Assembly (NCBI RefSeq): GCF_017639205.1
Contig: NZ_CP071139.1
Coordinates: 5,455,501 to 5,519,500 of the forward strand
Direction of reading: 5' to 3'
Source of the DNA: Streptomyces nojiriensis
GTDB lineage: Bacteria; Actinomycetota; Actinomycetes; Streptomycetales; Streptomycetaceae
Length of the DNA: 64,000 nucleotides
This document shows, piece after piece, positions 52,045 to 61,497 of the stretch (positions are counted from its first letter, which is position 1; each line of letters starts with the position of its first letter). A program made the position numbers and the translations under genes. The notes under the pieces are model-generated. The model was not told the origin of the DNA, made no database searches, and saw only the letters and a list, made by a program, of their open reading frames with translations.

Positions 52045-53106
52045 CTACGCGGGGCGGGAGGCGCCGGCCCAGGGCATGGAGTCGATCGGGGCCAGCCGGA
52101 CCGTCGACCCGGGGCGCGGGGCGTGGATCATCTGGCCGTTGCCGACGTACATGCCGACGTGGGTGACCCCGGAGTAGAAGAAGACGAGGTCGCCGGGGGC
52201 CAGCTGGTCGCGGGACACGCGCCGGCCGGCGTTGATCTGGGTGTAGGTGGTGCGGGGCAGGGAGACCCCGGCCGAGCGCCATGCCGCCTGGGTCAGACCG
52301 GAGCAGTCGAAGGACCCCGGGCCGGTCGCGCCCCAGACGTACGGCTTGCCGATCGCCCCGTACGCGAAGGCAACGGCGCGGGCCGCGCGCGAACCGTCGG
52401 ACGGGGGCGCGGGGGCGGCGCCGTTGGCCGGGGCGGTTGCGGCGGGCGCGGCGGCCGGTCCGCCGGGCGACCGGGCCTCGTAGGCGGCCCGCTCCTCGGC
52501 GGTGAGCCGGGCCAGCAGGTTCTTGGCGGCGGTGAGCCTCTCCTCGATCACGGCCTTGTGCCCGGCGAGTTCGTCCTGCCGGGAGCGGAGGTCGGCGAGC
52601 CGTCCGGCGGCCTGCTCGCGGAGCTTGCCGACCTCGTCGAGGCGGCGGCGCACGGTGGTGATCCCGGCGGCGTTGCGGTCCCCGGCGCGGGAGATGAAGG
52701 CGGCCTGGGAGAGGTACTCCTGGGGGTCGGAGGACAGCGCGAGCTGGACGGCGGTGCCCAGGGAGCCGCTGCGGTACTGGGAGGCGGCGAGCGTCCCGAG
52801 TGCGCTGCGGGCGGTGTTGAGCTGGTCGGTCTTGCGGGCGGTCTCCTCGCGCAGTCCGGTCAGTGCGCGTTCGGCCTCGTCCGCCCGTTCCTTCGCCCCG
52901 TTGTACTGCTCGGTCGCCGCCTCGGCCTCCTCGTAGAGCCGGTCCACCTCCGACTTGACCTGGGCGGGGGTGGGCCGGGGGTCGGCCTGGGAGGTGCCTT
53001 CGAAGACGGTGGCGGTGGCAGCGCCCGCGAGGGCGAGGGTGGCGGCGGTCGTCCGTGCCGGGCCGCCGGAGAGCGGGCGCTGCCTGGGCTTTCGATGACT
53101 GGCCAC
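52045..53106 (-). CDS. NlpC/P60 peptidoglycan endopeptidase
   Basis: A 353-residue secreted protein. A signal peptide (TTAATLALAGAATATVFEGTSQA) precedes a coiled-coil domain (residues about 45-220, EVDRLYEEAEAATEQYNGAKE ...) and an Ala/Pro linker. The C-terminal NlpC/P60 domain has the catalytic Cys in FDCSGLTQAAW, the His in HVGMYVGNG and GQMIHAPRPG. It cuts stem peptides in peptidoglycan. The GTG start at 53106 has GTGAGG upstream. The longer frame upstream belongs to no gene. Confidence 0.93.
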   Translation of the reverse strand: MASHRKPRQRPLSGGPARTTAATLALAGAATATVFEGTSQADPRPTPAQVKSEVDRLYEEAEAATEQYNGAKERADEAERALTGLREETARKTDQLNTARSALGTLAASQYRSGSLGTAVQLALSSDPQEYLSQAAFISRAGDRNAAGITTVRRRLDEVGKLREQAAGRLADLRSRQDELAGHKAVIEERLTAAKNLLARLTAEERAAYEARSPGGPAAAPAATAPANGAAPAPPSDGSRAARAVAFAYGAIGKPYVWGATGPGSFDCSGLTQAAWRSAGVSLPRTTYTQINAGRRVSRDQLAPGDLVFFYSGVTHVGMYVGNGQMIHAPRPGSTVRLAPIDSMPWAGASRPA

Positions 53107-53249
53107 GAGGGCCTCACGTCCTTCCTCTGTCGGTGCCTGGAGGAGGACGCTAGACCTGCAGGTAACGGGCGGATGACGAGATGATCGTAAGTGGCTCGAT
53201 ACGACCGGAGCTGGCCGCCGAAGGCCGGAATGGATCGTTCCGGTGCGGG

Positions 53250-53603
53250 TCAGTGCCAGAGAACGGCGATGAAGATGTTGATCACGGTCAGCCCGCCGAC
53301 CGCGCCGAACAGCGCCTTGTCCACGTGCTCCTCGTCGCGCTTGACGTAGACGAGGCAGAGGATCACGAAGAGGATCGCGAGCTTCACCCCGACTTTGATG
53401 TTGTTGACGGGGTCCCCGGCCATCTGGTTGAAGCCGACCAGGGCTACGCCGGTGACGAGCATGGTGAGCGCGCCGTGCAGCATGGCGGGCGTGAAGCGGG
53501 CGGTGCCCGCGCTCATCGCCTTCATCTGGGTCAGGAAGCCGCCGAGGAGTGCGGCGATCCCGATGATGTGCAGGCCGACGAAGGCGTTGATGAGAGCGTC
53601 CAT
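53250..53603 (-). CDS. Four-helix membrane protein
   Basis: A 117-residue protein with four hydrophobic segments (ALINAFVGLHIIGIAALLGG, MLHGALTMLVTGVALVGF, VGVKLAILFVILCLVYV, ALFGAVGGLTVINIFIAVLW). It is conserved in Streptomyces as far as I recall but has no known function. The ATG at 53603 was chosen because it opens the first helix. It is divergent from an ArsR regulator 160 bases away. Confidence 0.8.
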   Translation of the reverse strand: MDALINAFVGLHIIGIAALLGGFLTQMKAMSAGTARFTPAMLHGALTMLVTGVALVGFNQMAGDPVNNIKVGVKLAILFVILCLVYVKRDEEHVDKALFGAVGGLTVINIFIAVLWH

Positions 53604-53704
53604 GGCGTGAGCGTACGAGGCGGCCCGGTCGGCCCGAGAAGCGGGTCGGTCCGCCCGTGACGGCCTCCGACCGCTCCTGTGGGACCGCGGTCGGGGAGTC
53701 GACT

Positions 53705-53751
53705 GTACGAGATCTTCGAATGGACGAGCGGGTGTCCGTACGAGAACTGCG
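53705..53751 (+). promoter_or_regulatory. Direct repeats upstream of the ArsR gene
   Basis: GTACGAGATCTTCG (53705-53718) and GTACGAGAACTGCG (53738-53751) are two near-copies 33 bases apart, 13 bases before the ArsR start. They fit an autoregulatory operator pair overlapping the promoter. The 33-base period is about three helical turns, so two dimers could bind on the same face. Confidence 0.55.
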
Positions 53752-53763
53752 TACAGTGGGGTC

Positions 53764-54114
53764 ATGCCTGCTGCCGCCGCCGAGCCGACCCACCCCGCCG
53801 CCGCCCGCATCGAGCTGGTCGAGGTCCTGGCGGCGCTCGGACACCCCGTCCGGCTGGAGATCGTCCGCAAGCTGGCCGCCAGCGAGGAGGCGTTCTGCGG
53901 CGAGGTCGTCCCCGACCTCCCCCGCTCCAGCGTCACGCACCACCTCAGGACGCTGCGCGAGAGCGGCGTGATCTGCCAGCGACCCCAGGGCCGCAAGCTC
54001 TTCCTCGCGCTGCGCCGCGAGGACCTGGAGCACCGTTTCCCCGGTCTGCTCGAACTCGTGCTGGCCTGTCGGTCCCGCCCCCTAGACTCGGAATGCGATG
54101 AGCAGCCTCTTTGA
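53764..54114 (+). CDS. ArsR-family transcriptional regulator
   Basis: A 116-residue winged-helix repressor-type protein. The ArsR core is visible as LAALGHPVRLEIVRKLAASEEAF, then SVTHHLRTLRESGVICQRPQGRKLF. A metal-binding Cys pattern is not obvious (single Cys residues C44, C75 and C108 only), so it may respond to another ligand. The ATG has no ribosome site, so the mRNA may be leaderless. The gene overlaps pcrA by 17 bases. Confidence 0.88.
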   Translation: MPAAAAEPTHPAAARIELVEVLAALGHPVRLEIVRKLAASEEAFCGEVVPDLPRSSVTHHLRTLRESGVICQRPQGRKLFLALRREDLEHRFPGLLELVLACRSRPLDSECDEQPL

Positions 54115-56620
54115 CGACAGTTTCCTGGCGGACCTCACCCCCTCCGACGAGGTCCCGCCGCCGCCCGAGGATCACGCCGCCCCCGAAGCGGGCGCGGACG
54201 ATCTCTTCGGGGGGCGGTTCGACGTACCCATGAGCGGGGACGCGTACTACCGGGACGGCGCCCCCAGGCCCGTCATCGACCCGGCGACGCTCCTGGACGG
54301 GCTCAACGAGCAGCAGCGCGCGGCCGTGGTGCACGCGGGCTCCCCGCTGCTCATCGTGGCCGGCGCCGGCTCCGGCAAGACCCGGGTGCTGACCCACCGC
54401 ATCGGACACCTGCTGTCCGCGCGGAACGTCCACCCCGGCCAGATCCTGGCGATCACCTTCACCAACAAGGCCGCCGGCGAGATGAAGGAGCGCGTCGAGG
54501 GCCTGGTCGGCCCGCGCGCGAACGCCATGTGGGTCTCCACCTTCCACAGCGCGTGCGTGCGCATCCTGCGCCGCGAGTCCAAGCGGCTCGGCTTCACCTC
54601 CTCGTTCTCGATCTACGACGCGGCCGACTCGAAGCGCCTGATGGCGCTCGTCTGCCGCGACCTGGACCTGGACCCGAAGAAGTTCCCGCCGAAGGCCTTC
54701 AACGCCAAGATCTCGAACCTGAAGAACGAGCTGATCGACGAGGAAGCCTTCGCCGACCAGGCCGTGGACGGCTTCGAGAAGACCCTGGCCCAGGCGTACG
54801 CGATGTACCAGGGGCGGCTGCGCGAGGCCAACGCCCTCGACTTCGACGACATCATCATGACCACGGTCCACCTGCTGCAGGCGTTCCCGGACGTCGCCGA
54901 GCACTACCGGCGCCGCTTCCGGCACGTCCTCGTCGACGAGTACCAGGACACCAACCACGCCCAGTACACGCTGGTGCGCGAGCTGGTCGGCACCGGCTAC
55001 CCGGACCTGCCCCCGGCCGAACTGTGCGTGGTGGGTGACGCCGACCAGTCGATCTACGCCTTCCGCGGCGCGACCATCCGCAACATCCTCCAGTTCGAGG
55101 AGGACTACAAGGACGCGACGACGATCCTGCTGGAGCAGAACTACCGCTCCACGCAGACGATCCTCTCCGCGGCCAACGCGGTCATCGAGCGCAACGAGAA
55201 CCGCCGCGCCAAGAACCTGTGGACCCAGGCCGGCACCGGCGCCGTCATCACCGGCTACGTCGCGGACACCGAGCACGACGAGGCCCAGTTCGTCGCCGAC
55301 GAGATCGACCGGCTGACGGACGCGGGCGACGCCAAGGCGGGCGACGTCGCGATCTTCTACCGGACCAACGCGCAGTCCCGCGTGTTCGAGGAGATCTTCA
55401 TCCGGGTCGGACTGCCCTACAAGGTCGTCGGCGGCGTCCGCTTCTACGAGCGCAAGGAGGTCCGCGACGTCCTCGCGTACCTGCGCGTCCTGGCGAACCC
55501 GGAGGACAACGTCCCGCTGCGGCGCATCCTGAACGTGCCCAAGCGCGGCATCGGCGAGCGCGCCGAGGCGATGATCGACGCCCTCGCGATGCGCGAGAAG
55601 ATCACCTTCCCGCAGGCGCTGCGCCGCGTGGACGAGGCCTTCGGCATGGCCGCACGCTCCACGAACGCGGTGAAGCGGTTCAACGTGCTGATGGAGGAGC
55701 TGCGCACGATCGTCGACTCGGGCGCGGGTCCGGCGGTGGTGCTGGAGGCGGTGCTGGAGCGGACGGGCTACCTCGCCGAACTCCAGGCGTCCACCGACCC
55801 GCAGGACGAGACGCGCATCGAGAACCTGCAGGAGCTCGCGGCCGTGGCGCTGGAGTTCGAGCAGGCGCGGGAGGCCGCGGCGGCCGAGGCCGCGGAGACC
55901 GGCGCCCCGGCTCCCGGGTCCGGCACCCTGGCCGAGTTCCTGGAACAGGTCGCGCTCGTCGCCGACTCCGACCAGATCCCGGACGAGGACACCGAGGGCA
56001 CGGGCGTCATCACGCTGATGACCCTGCACACCGCCAAGGGCCTCGAGTTCCCGGTGGTCTTCCTGACCGGCATGGAGGACGGGGTCTTCCCGCACATGCG
56101 GGCGCTGGGCCAGACCAAGGAGCTGGAGGAGGAGCGCCGCCTCGCGTACGTCGGCATCACGCGGGCGCGCGAGCGGCTGTACCTGACCCGCTCCAGCATG
56201 CGCAGCGCGTGGGGCACGCCCTCGTACAACCCGCCCTCGCGGTTCCTGGAGGAGATTCCGGCGGAGTACCTCCAGTGGAAGCGGACGGGCGCGACCCAGA
56301 AGCCGGCCGGTCCGATGCGGAGTTCGGGGTACGGGTCGTCGTCGTCCGGATCGGGCAGGGCGGCGTTCGGCACCTCGCCGGAGGCGTTCCTGTCCTCGTC
56401 GCGTACGAAGTCGGGCCCGTCCGGGTTCGCGACGCGGCGGGCCGCCGACAAGCCGGTCATCGCCCTGGTGGTCGGGGACCGGGTCACGCACGACCAGTTC
56501 GGGCTCGGCACCGTCATGGAGGTCAAGGGAGCGGGCGCGGACGCGCAGGCCACCATCGACTTCGGGGACGACAAGCCCAAGCGGCTGCTGCTGCGTTACG
56601 CGCCGGTGCAGAAGCTGTAG
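54098..56620 (+). CDS. pcrA: ATP-dependent DNA helicase PcrA/UvrD
   Basis: An 840-residue SF1 helicase for DNA repair and replication. Motif I is GAGSGKTRVLTHRI, Ia AITFTNKAAGEMKERV, II VDEYQDTNHAQ, III GDADQSIYAFRGA, IV EQNYRST, V TLHTAKGLEFPVVFLTG, and VI YVGITRARERLYLTRS. A disordered N-terminus and the C-terminal Tudor-like region (ALVVGDRVTHDQFGLGTVMEV) agree with PcrA. The ATG overlaps the ArsR stop by 17 bases. Confidence 0.97.
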   Translation: MSSLFDDSFLADLTPSDEVPPPPEDHAAPEAGADDLFGGRFDVPMSGDAYYRDGAPRPVIDPATLLDGLNEQQRAAVVHAGSPLLIVAGAGSGKTRVLTHRIGHLLSARNVHPGQILAITFTNKAAGEMKERVEGLVGPRANAMWVSTFHSACVRILRRESKRLGFTSSFSIYDAADSKRLMALVCRDLDLDPKKFPPKAFNAKISNLKNELIDEEAFADQAVDGFEKTLAQAYAMYQGRLREANALDFDDIIMTTVHLLQAFPDVAEHYRRRFRHVLVDEYQDTNHAQYTLVRELVGTGYPDLPPAELCVVGDADQSIYAFRGATIRNILQFEEDYKDATTILLEQNYRSTQTILSAANAVIERNENRRAKNLWTQAGTGAVITGYVADTEHDEAQFVADEIDRLTDAGDAKAGDVAIFYRTNAQSRVFEEIFIRVGLPYKVVGGVRFYERKEVRDVLAYLRVLANPEDNVPLRRILNVPKRGIGERAEAMIDALAMREKITFPQALRRVDEAFGMAARSTNAVKRFNVLMEELRTIVDSGAGPAVVLEAVLERTGYLAELQASTDPQDETRIENLQELAAVALEFEQAREAAAAEAAETGAPAPGSGTLAEFLEQVALVADSDQIPDEDTEGTGVITLMTLHTAKGLEFPVVFLTGMEDGVFPHMRALGQTKELEEERRLAYVGITRARERLYLTRSSMRSAWGTPSYNPPSRFLEEIPAEYLQWKRTGATQKPAGPMRSSGYGSSSSGSGRAAFGTSPEAFLSSSRTKSGPSGFATRRAADKPVIALVVGDRVTHDQFGLGTVMEVKGAGADAQATIDFGDDKPKRLLLRYAPVQKL

Positions 56621-56630
56621 GACGGCGGGC

Positions 56631-56657
56631 GGCCGCGCGGCCTTCGGGCCGCGCGGC
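56631..56657 (+). terminator. Terminator after pcrA with a UUCG loop
   Basis: An 11-base perfect stem (56632-56642 and 56647-56657) closes a TTCG tetraloop, an exceptionally stable loop, 10 bases after the pcrA stop. It also separates the convergent M23 peptidase gene. Confidence 0.92.
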
Positions 56658-56708
56658 GGTCACACCGGTTGCGTCGGGTGGTTGCTTCGGGCTTCGGGCT
56701 TCGGGCGG

Positions 56709-58292
56709 TTACGTCGGGTCCAGGCCGTGGCTGCGGAGCCACGGCAGGGGGTCGATCGCGGATCCGCCGCCGGGCCGGACCTCGAAGTGGAGGTGCGGGC
56801 CGGTGGAGTTGCCGGAGTTGCCCGAGTAGGCGATGACGTCGCCCGCCTTGACCTTGCCACCGCGGATCTTGGTGGAGCTGAGGTGGCAGTACCAGGTCTC
56901 GGTGCCGTCGGGCGCGGTCACTATCGCCATGTTCCCGTAGGCGCTGTTGTACTGGGTGCGCACGGTGCCGTCGGTGGCCGACATGACCGGCGTCCCGTAG
57001 GAGACCGGGAAGTCGATGCCGGTGTGCACCGACATCCACATGCCGCCGGCCTGGCCGAAGTTGGCGCTCAGGCCGTGCTGCTCGACGGGGATGGCGAACT
57101 TGGGGCGGGCGGCCTCCTTGGCCGCGGCCTCCTCCGCCTTCTTCTTCTTTTCCTCTTCCTGGCGCTCGCGCAGGTCGATGCGCTCCTGCGTGCGGCTCGC
57201 GCGGTCCGCGAAGTCGCCCGCGTCGGCGCTGAGCGCGACCAGTTGGGTGTCGAGCTTGGTGTTCGCCGCGACCGGTTTCACCGAGGCCGGGTCGGGCGCG
57301 GCCATCGTGGTGGGCTCCTCGGCGGGCCGGTCCGTGCCGGTGAGACCGCCGACGGAGGCGGCCGCGACGCCCGCGACGCCCATCACGCAGGCGGAGGGCA
57401 CGGCCACGGTCAGCAAGGCGGAACGCTTCGCCGGGTTGCGGCGACGGCTGCTGCCGCCGCCGGTGCCGGTGCCGCTGCTCGCCTTGGCGGCGGCCTTGCC
57501 GTTGCCCTTGGCACTGCCCTTGGCGGCGGTCCGGCGCGCGGAGCGCGGAGCCGAGGTCACGGGCATGGCCTGGGTGGGGAGGTCGTGGACCGCGGGCGCC
57601 TCGGGCACCTCGGATGCCTCGGGTGCCTCGTGGACCTGCGGAGTTTCGTCGGAGAGCACCTCGAAGACGGCGGTCTCGCTGTAGGTGTCCGCCCCGGTCT
57701 CGAAACCGGTCTCGAATCCGTTCTGGTGCACGGAGTCGACGACGACGGCCTGGGTGGCCTCGTAGGCGTAGCCGACCGAGGTCGCCTGGTACGTGTACTC
57801 CTGCTGCGCGGGCTCGGGCTCCGGCGCGGGCTGGTACTCGTAGGCGTAGGCGGCCTCGGGCTGGGCCGGGGTCTCGGCGACGGTGTTCCACGCGGTGGCG
57901 TCGTAGGCGCCGGTCTCGGTGCCGGTGGTGCCGTAGCCCGGCATCGCCCAGTGCCCGGTCTGCTCGCCGGAGGTGTCGTAGCCGAAGGAGGGCTGCTGGT
58001 ACTGCGCGTAGCCGGAGTAGTCCGCGCCCTGCGTGTTCCAGGCGCTCGCGTCCCAGCTCCCGGTGGTGTCCTCGGGGGCGGCCTGGGTCGGGATCGTGGA
58101 CAGGTAACTGTCCTGCGAGGCCCACGCGGTGGTGTCGTACGCGCCGGTGTCGTAGGAGCCGTAGGCGGCGTAATTGACCCCCTGGCCCTGCGTTTCATAG
58201 GAAACGTAGGTCGAGTCACCAGCGAAAGCGGTGGTGGAAAGGCCGTCGTACCCGGCATCCGGATACTGGCCCGACGTGGGGCGGTCGTTCAC
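56709..58292 (-). CDS. M23-family metallopeptidase with a long Tyr/Thr-rich N-terminal region
   Basis: A 527-residue membrane-anchored peptidoglycan hydrolase. Residues 1-270 are low-complexity and rich in Tyr, Thr, Ala and Glu and are probably cytoplasmic or disordered. A basic stretch and one membrane segment (ALLTVAVPSACVMGVAGVAAASVGG) follow, then a coiled coil (LRERQEEEKKKKAEEAAAKEA) and the M23 (LytM) domain with HTGIDF (HxxxD) and GPHLHFEVRP (HxH) zinc ligands. It cuts stem peptide crosslinks. The GTG at 58292 was chosen. An ATG-rich upstream frame is a shadow of the lipase. Confidence 0.88.
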   Translation of the reverse strand: MNDRPTSGQYPDAGYDGLSTTAFAGDSTYVSYETQGQGVNYAAYGSYDTGAYDTTAWASQDSYLSTIPTQAAPEDTTGSWDASAWNTQGADYSGYAQYQQPSFGYDTSGEQTGHWAMPGYGTTGTETGAYDATAWNTVAETPAQPEAAYAYEYQPAPEPEPAQQEYTYQATSVGYAYEATQAVVVDSVHQNGFETGFETGADTYSETAVFEVLSDETPQVHEAPEASEVPEAPAVHDLPTQAMPVTSAPRSARRTAAKGSAKGNGKAAAKASSGTGTGGGSSRRRNPAKRSALLTVAVPSACVMGVAGVAAASVGGLTGTDRPAEEPTTMAAPDPASVKPVAANTKLDTQLVALSADAGDFADRASRTQERIDLRERQEEEKKKKAEEAAAKEAARPKFAIPVEQHGLSANFGQAGGMWMSVHTGIDFPVSYGTPVMSATDGTVRTQYNSAYGNMAIVTAPDGTETWYCHLSSTKIRGGKVKAGDVIAYSGNSGNSTGPHLHFEVRPGGGSAIDPLPWLRSHGLDPT

Positions 58293-58513
58293 CAACTTCT
58301 CTTTCGCCTCGGCAGTGGGGGCCTGGGTGGCCGGGAACTCAAGGTTCACCGGAGGAGAGCAGTGGCGTGACTGTACCCGGCGGTTACTCGCATCGACAAT
58401 CTTCGCCGGGTCCCCAGATCTCCGGAACCGGGCATTCGGCCGTCTTTCGGTCGTCGAAATGCGGACCCTTGGCCTTGAGTTCGAAATTAGTTCGACTGCC
58501 GGTCGCTCGTCGG

Positions 58514-59293
58514 CTAGGCGACGGAGGCGGCGTCCGAGCCCGTGACGGCGGCCAGACCGGGCCCTTCGAGGGTGCGCCGGACCGCCGCGATGACGGCGGG
58601 ATGGATGGGCAGTGCGAGATGTCCGATACCGGTGACCTGCACGTTCTCCACACACAGATCCGGATGTTCGATCCGTGCGGTCCCGACCGGGGTCATGATC
58701 GCGTCGAACTCGCTCCAGAACGCCACGCACCGGGTGGCGCAGCCGGGCGCGGGCGCGGCGAGCTCGGTCAGCACCTCGGATTCCGGGCGTATCTGCCGGA
58801 TCAGCGGGTGCGCGTCCATGAAGGGGGCGACCCGGGTGCCGGAATGCGGGGTGCCGAGGGTGACGAGGGTCCGGACCCGCGTGTCGCCGCCCAGTCGCTG
58901 CACGTAGTACCGGCCGACCAGCCCGCCCAGGCTGTGTCCGACCAGATCCACCCGCTCCTGTCCGGTGCGCTCGCACAGCTCCTCGACGCGCCGGGCGAGA
59001 TGGCGGGCGGTGACGCGCAGGTCGAGGGTGAAGGGCGAGTAGTTGTACGCCTCCACGTGCCGGCCCCCCGCCCCGAGGGCGCGGCGCAGCAGGACGAAGA
59101 CGGACCGGTTGTCGGTGAAACCGTGGAGGAGGAGGACCGGCGGCCGTGTCGCGGGCGGCCGGGTGTCGACCTTCTCCTGGCAGACTCCGGTGGGATACAG
59201 CAGGAGGTGCCCGCCGAGCACCACCATCTCGAGCGCGCCGGCCCGCAGCGCGGCGCCGGACAAGGGCATGGACATGGGTATGGACAGCCCCAT
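58514..59293 (-). CDS. Lipase/alpha-beta hydrolase
   Basis: A 259-residue alpha/beta hydrolase. PPVLLLHGFTDNRSVF provides the oxyanion strand, and the nucleophile elbow is DLVGHSLGGLVGRYY. The catalytic Asp and His are plausible in FWSEFDAIMTP and GIGHLALP. The short hydrophobic start does not look like a normal signal peptide. The ATG at 59293 has GGGGAGG 6 bases upstream. Substrate unknown. Confidence 0.87.
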   Translation of the reverse strand: MGLSIPMSMPLSGAALRAGALEMVVLGGHLLLYPTGVCQEKVDTRPPATRPPVLLLHGFTDNRSVFVLLRRALGAGGRHVEAYNYSPFTLDLRVTARHLARRVEELCERTGQERVDLVGHSLGGLVGRYYVQRLGGDTRVRTLVTLGTPHSGTRVAPFMDAHPLIRQIRPESEVLTELAAPAPGCATRCVAFWSEFDAIMTPVGTARIEHPDLCVENVQVTGIGHLALPIHPAVIAAVRRTLEGPGLAAVTGSDAASVA

Positions 59294-59467
59294 AGACGGC
59301 CTCCCCTGAGCCTTTGCGGGACCCTGGAGCTCGCGCCACCGTGCCGTGCGGCTGTCGGCACGGTGGCGCAATGCCGTCCCACGTGTGATTTCCCCCTCGT
59401 GATTGACCGCGAAACGGCGGCGTGCGCGATGCTGTACTTAACGTTCGTTCACTCGGGAGGCAGTGCG

Positions 59468-59869
59468 ATGGGTGTGACCGGTCCGATCCGTGTGGTGGTG
59501 GCCAAGCCGGGTCTCGACGGCCACGACCGCGGGGCCAAGGTGATCGCGCGGGCGCTGCGGGACGCGGGCATGGAGGTCATCTACACCGGCCTCCACCAGA
59601 CCCCCGAGCAGATCGTGGACACCGCCATCCAGGAGGACGCCGACGCGATCGGCCTCTCGATCCTCTCCGGCGCCCACAACACGCTCTTCGCGCGCGTGCT
59701 GGAGCTCCTCAAGGAGCGCGACGCGGAGGACATCAAGGTCTTCGGCGGCGGCATCATCCCGGAGGATGACATCGCCCCCCTGAAGGAGAAGGGCGTGGCC
59801 GAGATCTTCACGCCCGGCGCGACCACGACCGCCATCGTGGAGTGGGTCCGCGCCCACGTCCGCCAGTAG
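59468..59869 (+). CDS. icmB: Isobutyryl-CoA mutase small (B12-binding) subunit
   Basis: A 133-residue stand-alone cobalamin-binding domain. The DxHxxG motif is visible in VAKPGLDGHDRGAKV, where His coordinates cobalt in the base-off/His-on mode, then SILSGAH and FGGGIIPEDD. Streptomyces IcmB has this length and partners the large subunit IcmA (encoded elsewhere) to interconvert isobutyryl-CoA and n-butyryl-CoA. A small subunit of another acyl-CoA mutase is the alternative. GGGAGG precedes the ATG by 7 bases. The region upstream has an AT-rich promoter-like stretch. Confidence 0.9.
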   Translation: MGVTGPIRVVVAKPGLDGHDRGAKVIARALRDAGMEVIYTGLHQTPEQIVDTAIQEDADAIGLSILSGAHNTLFARVLELLKERDAEDIKVFGGGIIPEDDIAPLKEKGVAEIFTPGATTTAIVEWVRAHVRQ

Positions 59870-59913
59870 CCTCCGACGGCCCGCAGCCCGGCTTCCGGGC
59901 CCCGGACCCCGGC

Positions 59914-61497
59914 CTAGGCCGGGGTCAGCTCGGCCAGCATCGTCGCGCGGAGGCGGAGGGTCGAGACCAGGCGCTGGAACGCCTCGGCCCAGTACGCGGC
60001 CGCGCCGGGGGCCGCGTCCGGCAGGTCCTCCGCGGCCGTGGTCAGGGCCTCCAGCCGGTCCGCTTCCGCGGGGTCGAGGCAGCGCTCCGCCAGGCCCATC
60101 ACCCCGCTGAAGCTCCACGGGTAGCTGCCGACGTCGCGGGCGGTGTCCAGCGCGTCCACGACCGCCCGGCCCAGTGCTCCCGCCCACGGCACCACGCACA
60201 CCCCGAGCAGCTGGAACGCCTCCGACAGCCCGTGGGCCCGTATGAACTCCGCGACCCACTCCGCCCGCTCCGCGTGCGGGAGGGTCTCCAGCAGCTTGGC
60301 CCGCTCCGCGAGCGAGGCCGTGCCCGGGCCCGCCGCGGGCGGCGCGGACGCCGGGCCGAGCAGGGCCCGTGACCACGGCGCGTCGCGCTGGCGCACGGCG
60401 GCCCGGCACCACGCCGCGTGCAGCTCCTCCGTCCAGCCGTCGCCCGCGGCCACCGGCAGCGCCACTATCTCCGCCGGGCCGAGCCCCCCGAACCGCTCCC
60501 GCCAGCACGACAGCGGCGCCGCCTCCACCAACTGGCCGAGCCACCAGGCCCGCTCCCCGCGCCCGGCGGGCGGCCGCTTGACCACCCCGTCGCGGAGCAT
60601 CCCCGCGTCGCACTCGGCCGGCGGAGTCACTCCCTCGGGGCCCACGCAGGCCAGTGCGCGCTCCGCCATCCGCCCCGCCAGCGCCGAGGCCGGCAGCGCC
60701 GACAGCAGTTCGGCGGCCGTGGCGCGGACATTGCGGCTGCGGTCACCCAGCGCCGCCTCCAGGAAGGGCTCGTCCCCCTCCGACAGCCCCACCCTCAGCG
60801 AATCGAGGAACATCAGCCGGTCCTCGGCCCGTTCAGTGGCCCAGGTCGTCGTCAGCAGCCGCGGCGCGGCCGTCGCGTCATGGGCCCGGACGGCCCCGAG
60901 CAGGGCCACCCGCTCCGCGAACAGCCCCTCCTGCCACAACCGTTCCACCGCCACCCGGTCCGTCACCTCCGGCAGTTCCCCTGCGCCGCCCGAACCGCCG
61001 CGCAGGGCGAACCGCCAGTCCGGATTCATCCGCGCCAGCCACAGCCCGCGCGTCCCGGCCAGGGCCAGGGCCTGCGGCCGCAGGTCCGTACGGGCCCGGG
61101 CCGCGTCCAGCAGCGCCGGTACGAGCGCCGCCGGCGAGCGGTAACCGTGCCGCGCGGCGGCGGCCAGCCACTGCGGCAGCAGCTCCGTCAGGTCCGGGGC
61201 GGTCCCGCGCCGCCCGCCGCCGTTGACCGGGCCGCTGCGGCCGGCCAGCAACTGCGCGAGCCTGCGGCCGGCCGCCTCCGGTGGCGCCGGCCGGGGGTCC
61301 CGGGGCGCGGGCTCCGGGCGCGGCCCGGCCTCGGCCGGACGCAGCCCGGCCCGGCGCCGTACGGCGTGCACGGCCGCCGCGTCCAGCAGCGCCTCCGGCG
61401 AGCCCGCCGGGCCCCCGCCCCGGCGCCGCTCGGTGCCCAGCAGCGCGGCGGCGACCAGCTCCTCCCACTCCCCGTACCCCTCGTCACCCTTGTCCAT
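59914..61497 (-). CDS. DUF5691-type protein of the SWIM/MoxR cluster
   Basis: A 527-residue cytoplasmic protein beginning MDKGDEGYGEWEELVAAALLGTERR. It has many Ala/Leu/Arg-rich helical repeats (RAEDRLMFLDSLRVGLSEGDEPFLEAALGDRSRNVRATAAELLSALP in order), a pattern like HEAT/Armadillo-type scaffolds. Proteins of this kind are annotated as DUF5691 in Streptomyces and occur next to SWIM zinc-finger and MoxR genes, as here. No enzyme motif is seen. The ATG has GGGAGGGG upstream. Confidence 0.75.
   Translation of the reverse strand: MDKGDEGYGEWEELVAAALLGTERRRGGGPAGSPEALLDAAAVHAVRRRAGLRPAEAGPRPEPAPRDPRPAPPEAAGRRLAQLLAGRSGPVNGGGRRGTAPDLTELLPQWLAAAARHGYRSPAALVPALLDAARARTDLRPQALALAGTRGLWLARMNPDWRFALRGGSGGAGELPEVTDRVAVERLWQEGLFAERVALLGAVRAHDATAAPRLLTTTWATERAEDRLMFLDSLRVGLSEGDEPFLEAALGDRSRNVRATAAELLSALPASALAGRMAERALACVGPEGVTPPAECDAGMLRDGVVKRPPAGRGERAWWLGQLVEAAPLSCWRERFGGLGPAEIVALPVAAGDGWTEELHAAWCRAAVRQRDAPWSRALLGPASAPPAAGPGTASLAERAKLLETLPHAERAEWVAEFIRAHGLSEAFQLLGVCVVPWAGALGRAVVDALDTARDVGSYPWSFSGVMGLAERCLDPAEADRLEALTTAAEDLPDAAPGAAAYWAEAFQRLVSTLRLRATMLAELTPA

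Noticed and set aside
56684..56708. Three tandem CTTCGGG units between pcrA and the M23 gene
   Set aside because: It is a short simple repeat in GC-rich DNA with no structural or coding implication.
58293..58513. A c-di-AMP (ydaO) riboswitch upstream of the M23 peptidase
   Set aside because: A GGGGACCC-like stretch is present, and such riboswitches occur before Streptomyces wall hydrolases, but the GGGTGAATC element and the 3' core are not seen.
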